Positions 29,801 to 44,600 are shown, numbered from the stretch's first letter. The stretch: DNA of 64,000 bases from Datisca glomerata (GCA_003255025.1 QANY01011382.1:372001-436000); one strand, 5' to 3'. Notes: generated by a model not told the origin, from the sequence alone. Numbers and translations are program-made.

Positions 29801-30157
29801 AAACAAAAAACTAAGATCAAACACACGGCCAGGAAAACTACCCATGATCGATTTCCTCCACCTAGCACCAAACCTTTCATAGACAAAACCAACCATTGTG
29901 CTTGATAATCAGAAACTATGTAAGGCTCTTTGTTTTTATAGAAAACAGTAAAGTTAAAATAAAAGAGAACACAAGAACAGATTTTGAGAATGAATTGTAT
30001 CATAAAAAAGACATTTTTATTATTATTAACTTTATCTAAAAAACATTTTTTCTTAATCAAACCTCTCATATCACCAATCATCTTACCATTCATCTCTCTC
30101 TCGTCCACAAGGAGCTATGCCAAATTCAATACCCATCTCTCCATCCGACTCACAAAT

Positions 30158-30191
<34 letters not shown>

Positions 30192-32613
30192 AATCCACAA
30201 CATTATTCAATACCCATCTCTCTATCTCACTCACAAATTCATACATTTGCTTTCTCCCACCACCATACCCAACAAAACCAAACCTCTCTGATCCTTTGTT
30301 TTGCTTTGTTCTTTGAATCATGAACATCGACGTTGTGTGCAGCGCGGATCATCCAGCCAATAGAGGATTTGGGGCTGGTGCGGCTGATAGTCTTTGCAAT
30401 CACGATTTCTGTCGGCAGGACCTAACAAGGGGATGGGTTTTTATTGTATTTTTCCTGTTACCCCTTTTCTGTAGTTTTTTACGGATTTTTCTACGTTTTC
30501 AAAGTTTCAGTTACTTTTTGAAACCGGTTATTAAGAAATGGTACTCTTCCAAACAAATTTTTTCACTGGCTTATTTCTGAATCCAAGCATATAACAATGA
30601 ATTTTATGTATTGATTTTCTACTTCTTCCATTTAAAAGAAAAATCCACTCACAAAGGTGGGGCTCAAGCTCTGGACAAGAGAGTAAGAGCTCTCTGATAG
30701 AGAGAAGTAAGCTTTCTACTTTTTTTCCGGACAGAACTCTTTTCACTCTTCTCTAAGTTGGTTTTGTTCCAAACGAATTTTCTTTTTAAAAAGTTAAAAA
30801 CTTTTATAAAGCAAGTTTCAAAACAGGCCCCAACTTTCCAGATAAGGTGAAGAGGAGGTAAGAACAGCTCACTAGAAGGATATTGACTGTATTAAGAAGA
30901 AATAAGGTAGGAGAAAAGCAAACTGCAGGTGAAACTATCAGAACTCTCCAAGGATCAAACTCTCGTATCAGGAATGTACGAATTTAGAGACATCGACTCA
31001 AGGCGGGCAAGAAGAGAAACAAGATCCTCAGCCTCTCTATCATTCAGATTTCTAAAGAAGTGGGAATTCCAAGAGGAGTCTCTATTCCGACAGGAAAAAT
31101 CAGGGCATTATGAAGACTAAACAAACAATATAGCCTCAAGTGTTTACTAACAAAGGGAATATCAGATATCCAATGGTCCTCCCAATTCCTTGAGAGATGA
31201 ATTTCAAATGATTGCTGCAAGAAGTTTTCCGAGCCGAGTTAGTATCCCAACTGTTGTCCTGGAGCTCATATTTGCTGACAGCCTCTTCTCGACCTTATCC
31301 ACCACTGAATTCCAAAAGGACACCAAATAGGGATTACCTCCCAGTGGCAAACCTAAGTTCTGCATGGGCCAAGCACCAACACCGCGAACAAGAGAGGAAG
31401 CTAAATTAACTGTACGCTCCTCCGCACAACCATCCCTACTATCGAACTTTTTCCAAGATTAACCCTTCAAACCTGAAACCATTTAATGCTCAAAACCTTA
31501 TAAATACTCCTCACTGCCTCCTCCGCCTTAAGGAATAGTATAGTGTCATCAGCAAGTTGTAGGTACGTCACCTTCACTTCGTCCGCCGTAACCTCAAAAC
31601 CCTTAATCAAACCACTATCACTACTCCTATCCATCAAACTACTAAGCACATCAGCCGCCAAAATGAAAATAAAGGGGGAGATGGGATCTCCTTGCTTTCA
31701 GCCCCTATGACCTCAAAATTCCCTCCTCCCGTTAACAATTATGCAAAAATTAGCCGAAGAAAGACAGCCTTTCATCCAACTCCGCCATTTGATACCGAAA
31801 TCCTTTTTGCCAAGCACCCAATCAAGAGAGCCCCAATCTACATGGTTGTAGGCTTTCTCAAAGTCAATCTTAAACACGAACCCACCTTCTTCTTGGAAAA
31901 ATACTCCCCAACCGACACGTTAGCAACCAAGGCAACATCTAAAATTTGTCTGCTCTTGACAAACGCCCCTTGATTCTCCGCCACAACCTCCCCAATAACA
32001 TCTTTAAGTCTATTGAGAAGAGGTTTGAAAATTATCTCGTAGAGCATTGTAACAAGGCTAATAGCCTAAAATCCTTAATCTTGAAGGAGTTAGCATTCTT
32101 GGGAATAAGACAGATAGATATAAGTCTCATTAGTTTTGGCGTTAAAATACCATTCATATAAAATTCCTCAAAGACTCGCATCAAGTCCGTTCTGATAGTG
32201 TCCCAACAATCTTGAAAGAACCTTAAGGAAAAACCATCAGGAACTGGCACCGAAAAAGCGGCAATCAACATAGTTGTTACTTCTATTTGCTCTTCGTTTA
32301 TGGGATACTCATCCCGGTCCAAAGGGTTGACCCCTTACTAAGGTCATGCTCTAAGTATGCGGATGATATCATCAATATGTCACTCTGATTATTCATGTTG
32401 TATCAGACGGAATTCATTAGGGCAATGTGTCATCTTGTTTGTGTATGCAGATGATATCATCTTGACTAGTGATGACAATACCGGCATTACTAAGGTCAAG
32501 AAGGATCTTAGTTCAACTTTGATATCAAGGCTAAGGGGTGAAGTATTTTTCGAGTATTGAAATTGCTCGTTCCAAAGCCGGTTTCTCTTCTTTTTTTATA
32601 TGAAACAGAATTG

Positions 32614-32649
<36 letters not shown>

Positions 32650-35600
32650 AGAGAGAATGTACAAAGAAGGTTTGGAGGAAAAGAATTCCTAACCGAACAC
32701 CAAAAGACTATAGTTAGTCAATACAAGCAGTCATCCAATTACAACTGAGTATAAATAAAAGGAACATGCTTAAAAGTCTTAGTATTGGTTGCACAGAAAG
32801 TGAAAAACTATATTTTCTCCCAGACTGTATTAACATCGTCAGAAGTTTTTTCAAAGATTCTTTTGTTCCTCTCTAGCCAAATGTACCAAATATTGGGAGC
32901 GCGCCAAAACACAAGTGTTTTAAGTTTCCTGTGAACTTTCAGCTAGAGAACCTCACCCAACAACCCCTCCACATGCTCCTGAGGAACCCAACTGAAACTA
33001 CGCCCAGATCTCTATTTAGACCACAGAACATGAGCAAAAGAACAATGTATGAAGCGATAGTCCAGACTCCGCATTTTTATCACACAACAGACATCTCGAA
33101 TGAGGCAGAGCCATGTTCGGACGTCTAGTTTGAACCACATCATGAGTATTGATCTTACAGTGACCTAAACACCATCAAAAGAATTTGATTTTCTTGGGAA
33201 TTTTAGAGGACCAAATTTCTCGAAAGGGAAGGTCAACCTGACTTCTATTATCTACAACCGAGTTGTTCGAGGAGGCCAGGAATGAAAAGAACGATTTACA
33301 ACTAAACACCCTCGATTTATCCAACAACCAAACCCTTCTATATGGATTATGAATAGAAATAGAAACATGCATTAAACTATCCAATGCAGAAACTAAGTCC
33401 TCAGATTCTCTATCATTAATATTTTTTTTTAAAAATGAAAATTCTAGGAGTTTTGGGCTGACCAAAAAGATCTGACAAGGGCGTGATGAAGATGCGATAA
33501 CCTACATAAACTAGGAAACCTAGAAGCAAAGAAGTATTCGAGCACCACGCATCTTCCCAAAATCTATATTTATCCCAAAATCTAAGTATCCAAGGCCGGT
33601 TTCCCTCTCTCAGCGGAAGTATGTTCTTGACCTTTCTGGTGATAGTGGGATGTTGGGATGTAGACCTGCATCTACATCTATGGATCTAAATGTCTAACTT
33701 TTAGCTGAATCTGGTGAACCGTTGGCAAAATTGTGTATGTATCAAAGATTTGCTGGGAGACTAATTTATCTAACCAACAAAAAATGCCTCGATCTGACTT
33801 TTTCTGTTAGCCTTGTGAGCCGGTTTATGCATGCTTCCTGCACTTCATATTTGGATGCAATTTACCGCACCTTGAAGTCTTGTCCAGGCTTTGGTCTTAT
33901 TTATTCTGCCAAGAATCCTACTTTACCGATGCTAACTAAGACAGATAAAAGGCCTACATCTGGCATTTATATTTTTTATGATAATCATCTTCTCTCGGCC
34001 CTCTGCTGAGGCAAAACACAAGGTAATGGCTCAAAGAATATGTGAGGTTCTTTGACTCCACTCTATTCTAGGGGAACTTGGTTTCTCGCCCTGTTAACCT
34101 TTGACATTGTACTGCGACAATAAGTCAGCCTTGATGTTAGCTTCAAACTCTGTTCTTTGCAAGAGGATCAGGCATATCAAGGTTGATATTCACTTCATCG
34201 AGAGAATGTTTGATCTGAAGGTATTTCTACAAAGTTTGTTTCTTTGTTTAAGCAAGTTGTTGATGCCCTCAGAAAGCCCATCGGTCCTATTCTTCTACAC
34301 TCAACTCTTCGCAAGTGGGGCATGATGATATTTACGCACTAACTTGAGGGGGAGTTTTGGATATTATTATCTTCTATGCTTTATGTTTCTAGTTTCTTCT
34401 TAAAGGTATTTTAGTATTTTAGTTTTTTCGAGCACGTTTATAAATACCCCATATACTCTCTCTTTTGTGAATGAATTAGAACACTTTTTCCTCTCTTTTT
34501 ATTTTCAAGTAACACAAGGGCTAAGCACAAAACCAGTGTACAAACAACAAATTGAAAGTAACAATTGATGAACTAACCTGCTTTGTTCCTCTAATACCAT
34601 CTGAAATTGCTCTTGTGCTTTACGAGTCACTTTCTCAATCTTCATCTGTTCACAGCATCAAGAGTATATCAAGATCCGTTCAGAACATAGGATGTTTGGC
34701 TCATTATTTGAAAACAAGTTCTCAAAAATATTTCTAAGGACAAAAAGGAAAGCAAGTGTATTCAAAAGATAATTGATATAAACGAACCATGTTAAGTGGT
34801 AGTATTCTGGAAAAAGGGGACTAGCTACTAGAAAGCACTGTAGCTAGACAATATTATTAAATAAGAAATAAAGAAAAATAAACATTTAGCGGTAGTATTC
34901 TAAACATGTATCCACATTTAAGACGTACATTACTATGTGTCACGAGTATTTGAGTTTAATTAAGTTCTAATATTCAATTATTCGTTAAATTTACCATAAT
35001 GAATTGGATATTTAAACTAACATTTCAATGAGTCAAATTCAATTTCAATCTGTAAATCTTTAATTAGGAATTTTAATAATTATACACATCATATTTACTC
35101 CACATTTAGTATGTGAACCAGTCATAGATAGAGAACGGAAGAGAGAAAAAAAAGGGTAAAATACAAAATGCACCTTCATGGTTTAAGCTTGCTGTCATTT
35201 TTGCCCTTCAAGTTTTCAATTCTGTCAAAATGGTCCTTCAAGTTACATTACTTAAGCTGTTGAAACAATCTACCTCACTGTTCGTCTCCGTGAATCAGGT
35301 CGTTAGTCTCTTGCAACATGATGTTGTTTACTCCTCACCGAAAGGAACATCCACCTCATTTCATCTTCATTCACGTGGATTCTCACTGTAGTGCCCCAAC
35401 AAGTATATAAGCATAAGCAGATCCTCATCCACTCCCTTAACACCCCCCACACGAAGTGTGCCGTGAGCCGGGCAGGTACAGACGGAGACAGTGACAGGCA
35501 GAAACTGGGCTTGAGGAAGGACAGAACCAAACTTTGATATCGTGTCAGATTCCAACCCAAAACCAATTGGTGTTAGGTGGAGTGGCCCAACAGGTATACA

Positions 35601-38600
35601 AGCATAGGCAGATACTCATCCACAGTCGTCTTTCAACATCAGCTCTTTCTTAAATAGTAACTTTACTTCATATCAATGTTGGAATATTGCCCCACATCGC
35701 CTAGCCTTTCTCATTCTATTCTAGTTATAAGGCTCTAGTACTCCTCTCCTTAATACCTAGGTTTTGAGGAGTGATCGGGCTGGGCTTTTGAACTTGGCAT
35801 CAGAGCTTGGTTGGGCATTTGTTTGTGCCACTTTAGTTCAGTTATTTGTCCGTTCAGTTCGGATTGTTTGGTATACTGCTTAGTTCAACTAGCGTATTGT
35901 GGTCCAAGAGAGTGTGTTGGAATAGTATCCCACATCGCCTAGACTAGTCCATTCTGTACTAGTTATAAGACTCTAGTACCCCTCTCCTCAACAACTAGGT
36001 TCAAAGGAGTGATCGGGCTGGGCTTTTCAACTATCAATACGTGCAGCTATGTAGGTGAAAGAATATCAATCAAACATGTGGCAAAAATGTTGGATATTAT
36101 TGTCTTGTCTATGCTTTAATTTTTTAGTTTCTTCGTAAGGGTATATTTAGTATTTTAGCTTTCTCGTCCTCGTGTTTGAATAACCCATGTACACTCTTCT
36201 GCTAATTAATCGGAATATTTTTCTCTTCTTTTATTTTCTAGTTGGTATTATAGCCAACCCTAGCCCAAGCCCCCCTTTCACAAACCCTAAACCTAACCCT
36301 AGCCCATCCCCCTTCACCGTCGAGCCGCCGCCCAACCCAACGTCATCCAGCAGCGCCACCACCACATGCCACCCAGACCGCGTGCAGCTTCTGATTTCCC
36401 TCTTTTTTCGCCTTTTTTCCTTTTCTTTCTAGCTTCGATCTACCGAAGTGGTTAATTTGGCCTAGGTTGTGTTCTGATCAAACCTAAAGTTTCCCATGTG
36501 GTTTCAGGTTGTTGTGGTTGTTAGGCACACTTTGGTCACCTATTTATGTGGTGACTTTCGTACCATCTAGAAGGTTGTGTTCAACCTTTTCTTTTCTCAT
36601 CTCTCCACCGGACTTTGTGGTACATTGGTGTACTTTTTTGGGTTCAATATGTCTGAATCTCAAGGTGCTTCTGCTGTCGCGTCTACAGGTGCTTCCCTTA
36701 CTCAGTCAGATCTGACCTATCCTATGTCCAGAGAGAGAGTTACTAGTGTTTGTTGAATGGACAGAATTTTGCTGTTGGGCTTGACCGTTGGGGTTGTTTT
36801 TGGTGGACGAGGCAAGACTCTTTGGCTTCTAGGAGATGTTCCTCGCTCTAAATATGATCCTACTCAGGGTTTGGTATAGTTGGTTGATGATTCTTAGACT
36901 GCTTTGAACTGTAAGGGCTGTGTACAACTCTCTCTTAGAAATTACTCTTACCTTTGTCTTTCATAAGCCAAAATTTGCTATGAACCTTTTTCTACTAGCC
37001 GCCTAGCCAAAACTCTAGATTTTGCTGTCATTTTCTTAGTTGACCATTGTCTTTTACAGGACTGTCGTATGAAGAGGATTTTTGGCAATGAGCAAGAGCG
37101 GGATGGACCATACTACTTTGGCAATCCACCAACTTCTTCAGCCACCTGAACCTATTATTCGAACTACCTTTTCTATTATTGTCAATTTTTTTTGTTTCTT
37201 TTTATTCCATAGACTTACATTTATGGCATGCTTGTTTGGGACATGTCAATTTTCAATATCTTTGTCTTTTATTTCCTCGATTGATTAATGCATGTAAATT
37301 GCACACATTTTCAGCTTAAATGTGAGGTTTGTAAACCTACGAAACACTATCGTAAACCTTATATTTCTCACATGCGTAGATTTGCTTATGTGTTTAGTTT
37401 AATGCACTCAGATATTTCGAGTCCCTCTCATGTTACAGCTATGTCTGGGTAGCGAAATTATGTTACGTTTATTGATGACTTTTCTAGATGTAATTGGGTA
37501 TATATGCATAAAAAAAAATGTCTCACATGTGCTCAAATAGTTTCTTACTATGATTAAAACCCAGTGTCGAACTGTTATTTGGGGGGGGAGGAGTATCTTT
37601 CGAGTGATCTTGTCTCTCATCTATCCAGAATTCCAATCTTGGGATCCTTGAGCAGTTGTCCATATACTCCTAAACAAAATAAGATAGTCGAACGCAAGAA
37701 TTACCACTCTATGGGAATTTCCCGATGCCTTCTTAAGGGCATGTCGATTCCTCAAACTTTTTGGGACATGTATGTTCTCATCGCCACATATTTGATTAAT
37801 AGAGTTCCCATCCGGATCTTCAGAGGCAGACTCCTTTAGGTATTCTTCATCCTAAAAACCCCCTCTTCCCTATATTTACTCGAGTGTTTAGTGGTCTGCT
37901 TTATTCAAAACAGATTCCTTCTCGAACAAAGTTAGATAAACAAGTCACTTCGTTGTGCATTTCTGGGATACTTTCCTCGTCCAATGGATATCGATGTCAT
38001 GATCCCTCATCTCAGCGATTTATTCATTCCTAGGATATGACCTTCTGGGAGGACATACCTCATCCTATTCCCATTCTTGATCCCCCTGTATTGATGTTCC
38101 CTTTGTTTCTTCCAATTCTTTGCCTCCTATCAAGGAGTAAGTCGCTCTCATCTCCCGATGTTTTCCTCATCAAACGAAGGTATTGATACCCTCCCCCCTT
38201 GGCGGTATCCCTTGTGGGACTATCGTCCCCCTAATCGCCTCACTTTATCATGTTATATTGATCACTCTATTGAGAATTGTCAGATTCCAACCCAAAACCA
38301 ATTGGTGTTAGGTGGAGTGACCCAACAAGTATATAAGCATAGGCAGATCCTCATCCACAGTCGATGATCCCCTCACAGGAAGTGTGCCGTGAGCTGGGTA
38401 GGTACAAACGGAGACAGACAGGCAGAAACTGGGCTTGAGAAAGGACAAAACCAAACTCTAATATCATGTTAGATTCCAACCCAAAACCAATTGGTGTTAG
38501 GTGGAGTGGCTCAACAGGTATACAAGCACAGGCAGATCCTCATCCACAGTCAATGTGGGATAACATCCATAGCATACCAAACAATCTCTTTCCCCTCTCT

Positions 38601-41600
38601 TTCTGACCCAAACCCAAATCCACCCCCCTTGCAGCGCCGTCGCCACGGGGAGAGCTGAAGCTCTCCCCGTGACCCTTTCTCCCGCTTTTCCCTCATCGCC
38701 CTTGTCCCTTGGTTCTCTTTTCTTTCTCCATCTCCTTTAGTTGTTTCCTTTTCCTTTGTCCCTCTCCTTTGTTTCTCCCTTTCTTCTCTTTCCCTCCTCT
38801 TTCTCAGGTTTTCTTTCTTTCTCGGTCTATTTTAGTGTCTCTGCAAAGTTTCTACTTCCGCTTTGGAAGGTTTTGCTTCTACTGGTTGTGTAGATTTTAT
38901 TTCCAACAAATCTTTGGTCCTATGCTGGGTCAAAGACAGATAAAAGATCTACATCCGGTATTTGTATTTTTTATCATAATCATTTTTTCTCCTGAAAAGG
39001 CAAGAAGCAATATGTGGTTTCTCCGTCCTTTGCTCAGGCAAAATACAGGGTAATGACTCAAGGAACATGTGAGATTCTTTGGCTCCACTCTATTCTAGAG
39101 GAACTTGGTTTCTCGCCCTGTTTACCTTCAACATTGCAATGCGACAATAAGTCTACATTGATGTTAGCTTCAGACTTTGTTATTCATGAGAGGACCAAGC
39201 ATATCGGGGTTAATATTCACTTCATTTGAGAGAAAGTTCGATCTGGAGATATTTCTACAAAGTTTGTTCTTTCGTCTGAACATGTTGATACCCTCACAAA
39301 GCCCGTCGGTTCTACTCTTCTACAATCAACTCTTTGCAAGCTGGGTATAATGGACATCTATGTGCCACCTTCAAGGGCACCGTTGGATATTATTGTCTAG
39401 TTTATGCTTTATTTTTCTAGTTTATTCTTAATGGTATTTTAGTATTTTAGCTTACTCGTCCTCGTGTTTAAACAGATCGTGTACTCCCTCTTTTGCTAAT
39501 TAATCAGAATATTTTTTCTCTTCTTTTATTTTCTAGTATAAAGACAAAAGTAAAGTTGTTCATGGTGAAGTGAATGCACGATTTTTACAGTTGGAAGCGA
39601 AGAACAAACCTCAGTAGTGTGTTTTGAGGTAAAGTAAAAGCTCTTATTCTCACTAGAGGTGAAGCGCTGGTGAAATAAAAACCTCAACAGATGTGTTTTG
39701 CTACATTACTCTAGTAAAAGCCTTTCTCCATTGATGACGTATTCTACAGTGCAAAATGTTTTAATTATGCAGAACGCCACCATTTGGTTGATTTCCAGTC
39801 ATGTGCTGAGGATAGGTTAAATGGCGCCTAAGAGAAGATGTAGATTGCATGCGATATGTAACTTCAAGGACCATTCGGAGAGATTTAAAACTTCAGGGGC
39901 AAAAATGACAGCGAGTTTAAACTTTGAGGGTGTATATTACCCTTAAAAAAAGAGATAGCAATACAACTCCTTAGTTTTTTAAATATTCAGTCCACAATTT
40001 CGGAAAATAGAACTACCACACACATTCCTCATTTTCCTTATATTCATTCATTCATTTCAGGGGGGAAAAAAGTTACATCCAGATACTGTTTTCACAGGGC
40101 GTACATAATCTCATAGAGTTAGTAACATCTTTACCTGCAAAGCATTAGCAGTTTCCAAAGCGACAGTTGGACTAACTGCATTGCTCCTCTTCAAAAACTC
40201 AATAAAACGATCACAACTTTCCATCAAAATCTGCAATAATTTTTTACATAAGCAAACAAAGAAATTTCATTCATGCAAACAAAGGCACAAAGATTGAGAC
40301 AGATAAAGAAAGGATGGTGATGACATATCCAACATCAGCCAAAAAAAGAACAATAAGACGTTATATTATTTCCTTATAACAAATATATATTGTATCAAGT
40401 AAAAATAAGTGCAAAAAAGTTCTAGTGGATTGTTACAGAATGTTACAGGATAATACTAGCTATCAATTATCTTATTCTAGGAATCATAATTGTATAGTAA
40501 TTAGCTTGACTATAGGGATCTTAATTATGAAGTTTCCTAAGATAGTTTCCTAGCTTTGTATATATATGTGTATATTTTTCACTGAAATACAAGAGAAAAT
40601 TCTTTTCATCTCAAATAACATGGTATCAGAGCCATAGACGTACAAATCGAGGTTTTCTCTTTTTCATTCAAAATTAGGGTTTAGTGTTTTTTTAGGGTTC
40701 CACCTTGGACAACCCATTTGGAGTGGCCCTTTACTCTCACCACCATCTAGAAAGGAAGCCCAGCCGCCGACCACTGCAAGCCCGAAGTACGGTGCCCAGA
40801 AGCCATATGCGTGAATCTCACGCGCCACCACGATTTTCTGCGACTCTCTCTCACGCGCTAACTGGTGAAGGCGTGTGACGCCTGAGATCGTCTCCGGCAG
40901 CCCTCGTCTGTTTCGTCGGCGTTTCCCTGCTTCGCTTATACCTGCTGCCTTGTGTTCGTAGAGGTTTGGGTTCTTCTATTTTCGGGTTTCTTGCGTTTCA
41001 GCCCTATTTTTTCGCTGCTGCTGCCTTGTTGGTTCTTTTTTATTGGTTTTCTATTCTATTTCTGCATGTTTGGTGTTATGGCTGAGAATAAATCTCTTGT
41101 CACGAAGGATGTGGTACCTATAATGTCTAAAATCACGGACCATAAGCAAATGGGTTCAAATTATTTATATTGGAGTAAGATCGTTCGACTGTGTCTACGA
41201 AGTATTGACAAAGATACTCATTTAACTAATGATCCTCCTTAAGGTGATTCGAGGAAAACATGGCTCAGAGAGGACGCTTGCTTGTTCCTACAGATTCAGA
41301 ATTCTATTGATATTGAGATAATTGGCTTGATTAATCATTGTGAATTTGTTAAAGAACTTATGGAATACTTGGAATTCTTGTACTCTGGAAAAGGGAACCT
41401 CTCTTGCATTTATGAGGTTTGCAAAGCGTTTTACCGTGTGGAAAACCAAGATCAATCTCTTACGAATTAATTTATGGAGTTTAAGAAGACATATGAAGAG
41501 CTTAATATGTTGCTGCCTTTTAGTATTGATGTGAAGGTTCAGCAACACCAACGAGAGCAAATGGCCATCATGAGTTTCTTGGCTGGCCTTCCCTCTGACT

Positions 41601-44600
41601 TTGAGACTGCTAAGTCTCAAATTCTTTCTTGCTCTGAGATCTCCTCTTTACAAGACGTATTTAGTCGAGTACTCCGTACAGAAGGTACCCCTCCTGTTCA
41701 ACTCAGTGATGCTTTGGTAAGTCGAAATAATAATTATGCGCCAGGAAAAAAATGGAAACGAAGGAGGTGGCTCACACGGGTTTGAAACTGGAACACAAGA
41801 ATCTGGTGGCATTGTGTATCGATACTGTCATAAGCCAGGACATACAAAGTTTGAGTGTAGAAAGCTTCAGTTCAAAAATCAAAAACCTCACTCGACACAT
41901 TGCATTCACTAATGACCCCCCTGAGAAATCAGTCCTTATTTATGCCGATGAATTTGACGAGTTCTCACATTATCAAGACTCACTAAAGCATTCATCTCTC
42001 GTTGTCACTGTTATTGTTGATTCAGGTAAACCAAATACGTGTCTTCTTTCCTCATCCTTCAAATGGGTCATTGATTCTCGTGCCACAAATCATATGACAG
42101 GTAATTTTGGTCTCTTCTCTACTTTTCAGTCACACACTTCCACCTCTACTGTTACTTTGGTTGATGGGTCACCATCTTGTGTTCGTGGGTCTGGCATGAT
42201 TACCCCTACCCCTCAACTTCCTCTCTCATCAGCCTTACATCTATCTAATTTATCTTTTAATTTGATCTATGTAAGCCATCTCACTCGCAATCTTAACTGT
42301 TGCATCTCATTTTTTCCTAATCATTGCTTATTTCAGGATCTTATGATGATGGAGATTATTGGTAAAGGACATGAGTCTGGAGGCCTCAGGCCTCTACATT
42401 CTTGACACACCAATACCAAAATCTCTCGCTTGCACTAGTGTCACTCCTTTCGAGGCGCATTGTAGTTTGGGTCATCCATCTCTCCCTTTGCTTAAGAAAC
42501 GTTGTCCACAGTTTAGTAAGGTGTCTTAATTAGATTGTGAGTCGTGTCAGTTTGCAAAATATCATCATCTTAGTTCAAGTCCAAGAGTCAATAAACGTGC
42601 TAGTATTCTTTTTAAGTTGGTTCATTCTAATGTTTGGGGTCCTTGTCCTAGTTTGTCTAAACCTGGATTTAAGTATTTTGTTACCTTTGTGGATGATTAT
42701 TCTCGTGTAACTTGGTTATACTTAATGAAAAGTCGTTCTGAGTTGTTTTCTATTTTTTGTGCGTTTTGCGCTGAGATTAAAACTCAATTTAATGCTTCGA
42801 TCCATATTTTGCAAAGTGATAATGCCAAGGAATACATGTCCGCTTTATTTCAATCTTATAAGGTTAAGAATGGCATGCTTCATGAAACTTCTTATGTTGA
42901 TACTCCATCCCAAAATGGAGAGGCAGACCGTAAGAACAGACATCTTCTTGAAACTACACAAGCCTTATTATTTCAAATGAATGTTCCTAAAACTTTTTGG
43001 GCCGATGCAGTTTCTACCGCATGCTTTCTCATTAATCGTATGCCATCATCTGTTCTTCATAGTGAGATCCCTTACAAAATCCTTTTTTCCCAATAAATCA
43101 TTGTTTCCTGTCAACCATAAGATATTTGGCAGCACTTGTTTTGTTCGGGATGTTCGTCTGTATGTCACTAAGTTAGATCACAAATATTTGAAGTGTATCT
43201 TCCTTGGTTATTCTCGTCTTCAGAAAGGTTATAGGTGTTTTTTTAAAAGAAACAATACATATTAATATAAAACAAGAGAAATTGATGTTACCTTCATGGA
43301 AGACGTTCCTTACTTTCCGTCTTAAAAAACATCCTGTCTCAATTGATGTTACCTTCATGGAAGGCATTCCTTACTTTCCGTCTTCTCCTCTTCCCGCTCA
43401 TCAGGGGGAGGATGAAGATTTGTTAATTTCTTCCATCGTATCCTCTAAACCTGTCTCGGAATCAGTTCCTGTCAAGCCTTCTATTACTCAATTCTATTCC
43501 AGGCATAAACCTCCTGATCATGTCTTGCACCGGCTCCTTTGTCATCAGATTGAGTCTCGAGCGATGATATTCCTATTGCGTCACGCAAAGGTAAACACCA
43601 ACGTACTTATCCTATTTCTTCTGTTGTTTCTTATAACTGCTTGTCATCTTTCTCTTGTTCTTTTATTGCATCCATTGATTCTATCTCTATCCTTAAAACT
43701 GTTCACGAAGCCATCTCTCATCCTAGTTGGCATCATGCAATGATAGAGGAAATGAATGCTTTAGATGACAATGGTACTTTCACCTTGGTCGATTTACCTT
43801 CAGGGAAACTGGTTATTGGATGCAAATGGGTGTTCACGGTCAAAAGTCAATCTAGATGGGTCAATTGCTCGATTGAAAGCCCCTCTTGTCGCTAAGGGAT
43901 ATGCTCAGACCTATGAAGTGAACTATTCTGACACTTTTTCTCCAGTTGCTAAATTGACATCTGTTCGGTTGTTTATTTCTTTGGCAGCTACCCATCGTTG
44001 GCCTTTGCATCAATTGGACATCAAGAATGCTTTTCTTCATGGTGACCTTCAGGAGGTGTATATGGAGCAACCTCCTGGTTTTGTTGCTCAGGGGGAGTCT
44101 GGGCAAGTTTGTCGTCTTTGAAAGTCTTCGTATTGTTTGAAACAGAGTCCTCGTGCTTGGTTTGGGAAATTTAGTCAGGCTGTTGAAAAGTTTGGCATGA
44201 TGAAGAGCAAATCTAACCATTTTGTGTTCTACAAACAATTGGAAGCCGGTATCATTCTTTTAGTTGTGTACGTAGATGATATTGTAATTACTGGAAGTGA
44301 TACTACAAGAATCTCATCTCTTAAGTCTTTCCTTCATGCAAATCATGGGCACACTCATATTGAATGTTTTTCAGATGCAGATTAGGCAGGTTCCAAAATG
44401 GATAGAAGATCCACTTCAGGTTATTGTGTTTTCGTTGGAGAAAACTTGGTCTCATGGAAGAGTAAGAAGCAGAGCGTTGTGTCAAGGTCCAATGCAGAGT
44501 CAGAATATAAGGCTATGGCACAGTCTGTGTGTGAGATAATGTAGATATACCGACTCTTGACTGAAGTAGGTCTTACAACTCCTGAGAGATACAGAAGATC

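Larger units (their letters stand above)
35152..39944. mobile_element. TIR DNA transposon (MITE/MULE-like) enlarged by later insertions
   Basis: The left end, 35152-35248, starts AAGGGTAAAATAC. The right end, 39857-39944 reversed, starts AAGGGTAATATAC. Both contain GCTGTCATTTTTGCCC and ATGGTCCTT[C/G]AAGTTACAT, so about 95 bp of imperfect terminal inverted repeat is visible. Inside are TRIM-like units, a TRIM and a Copia, so the original element was short. No transposase is seen. The TSD is obscured by A-runs. All lies in VPS13 intron 11-12. Confidence 0.7.

Noticed and set aside
36187..36432. Pro-rich plus-strand frame after the Copia 5' LTR ([16 protein letters not shown])
   Set aside because: Low-complexity leader sequence of a decayed Copia with no conserved domain and a mutated primer site next to it.
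41288..41620. Minus-strand open frame inside Copia gag
   Set aside because: It is opposite the gag frame and has no similarity of its own.
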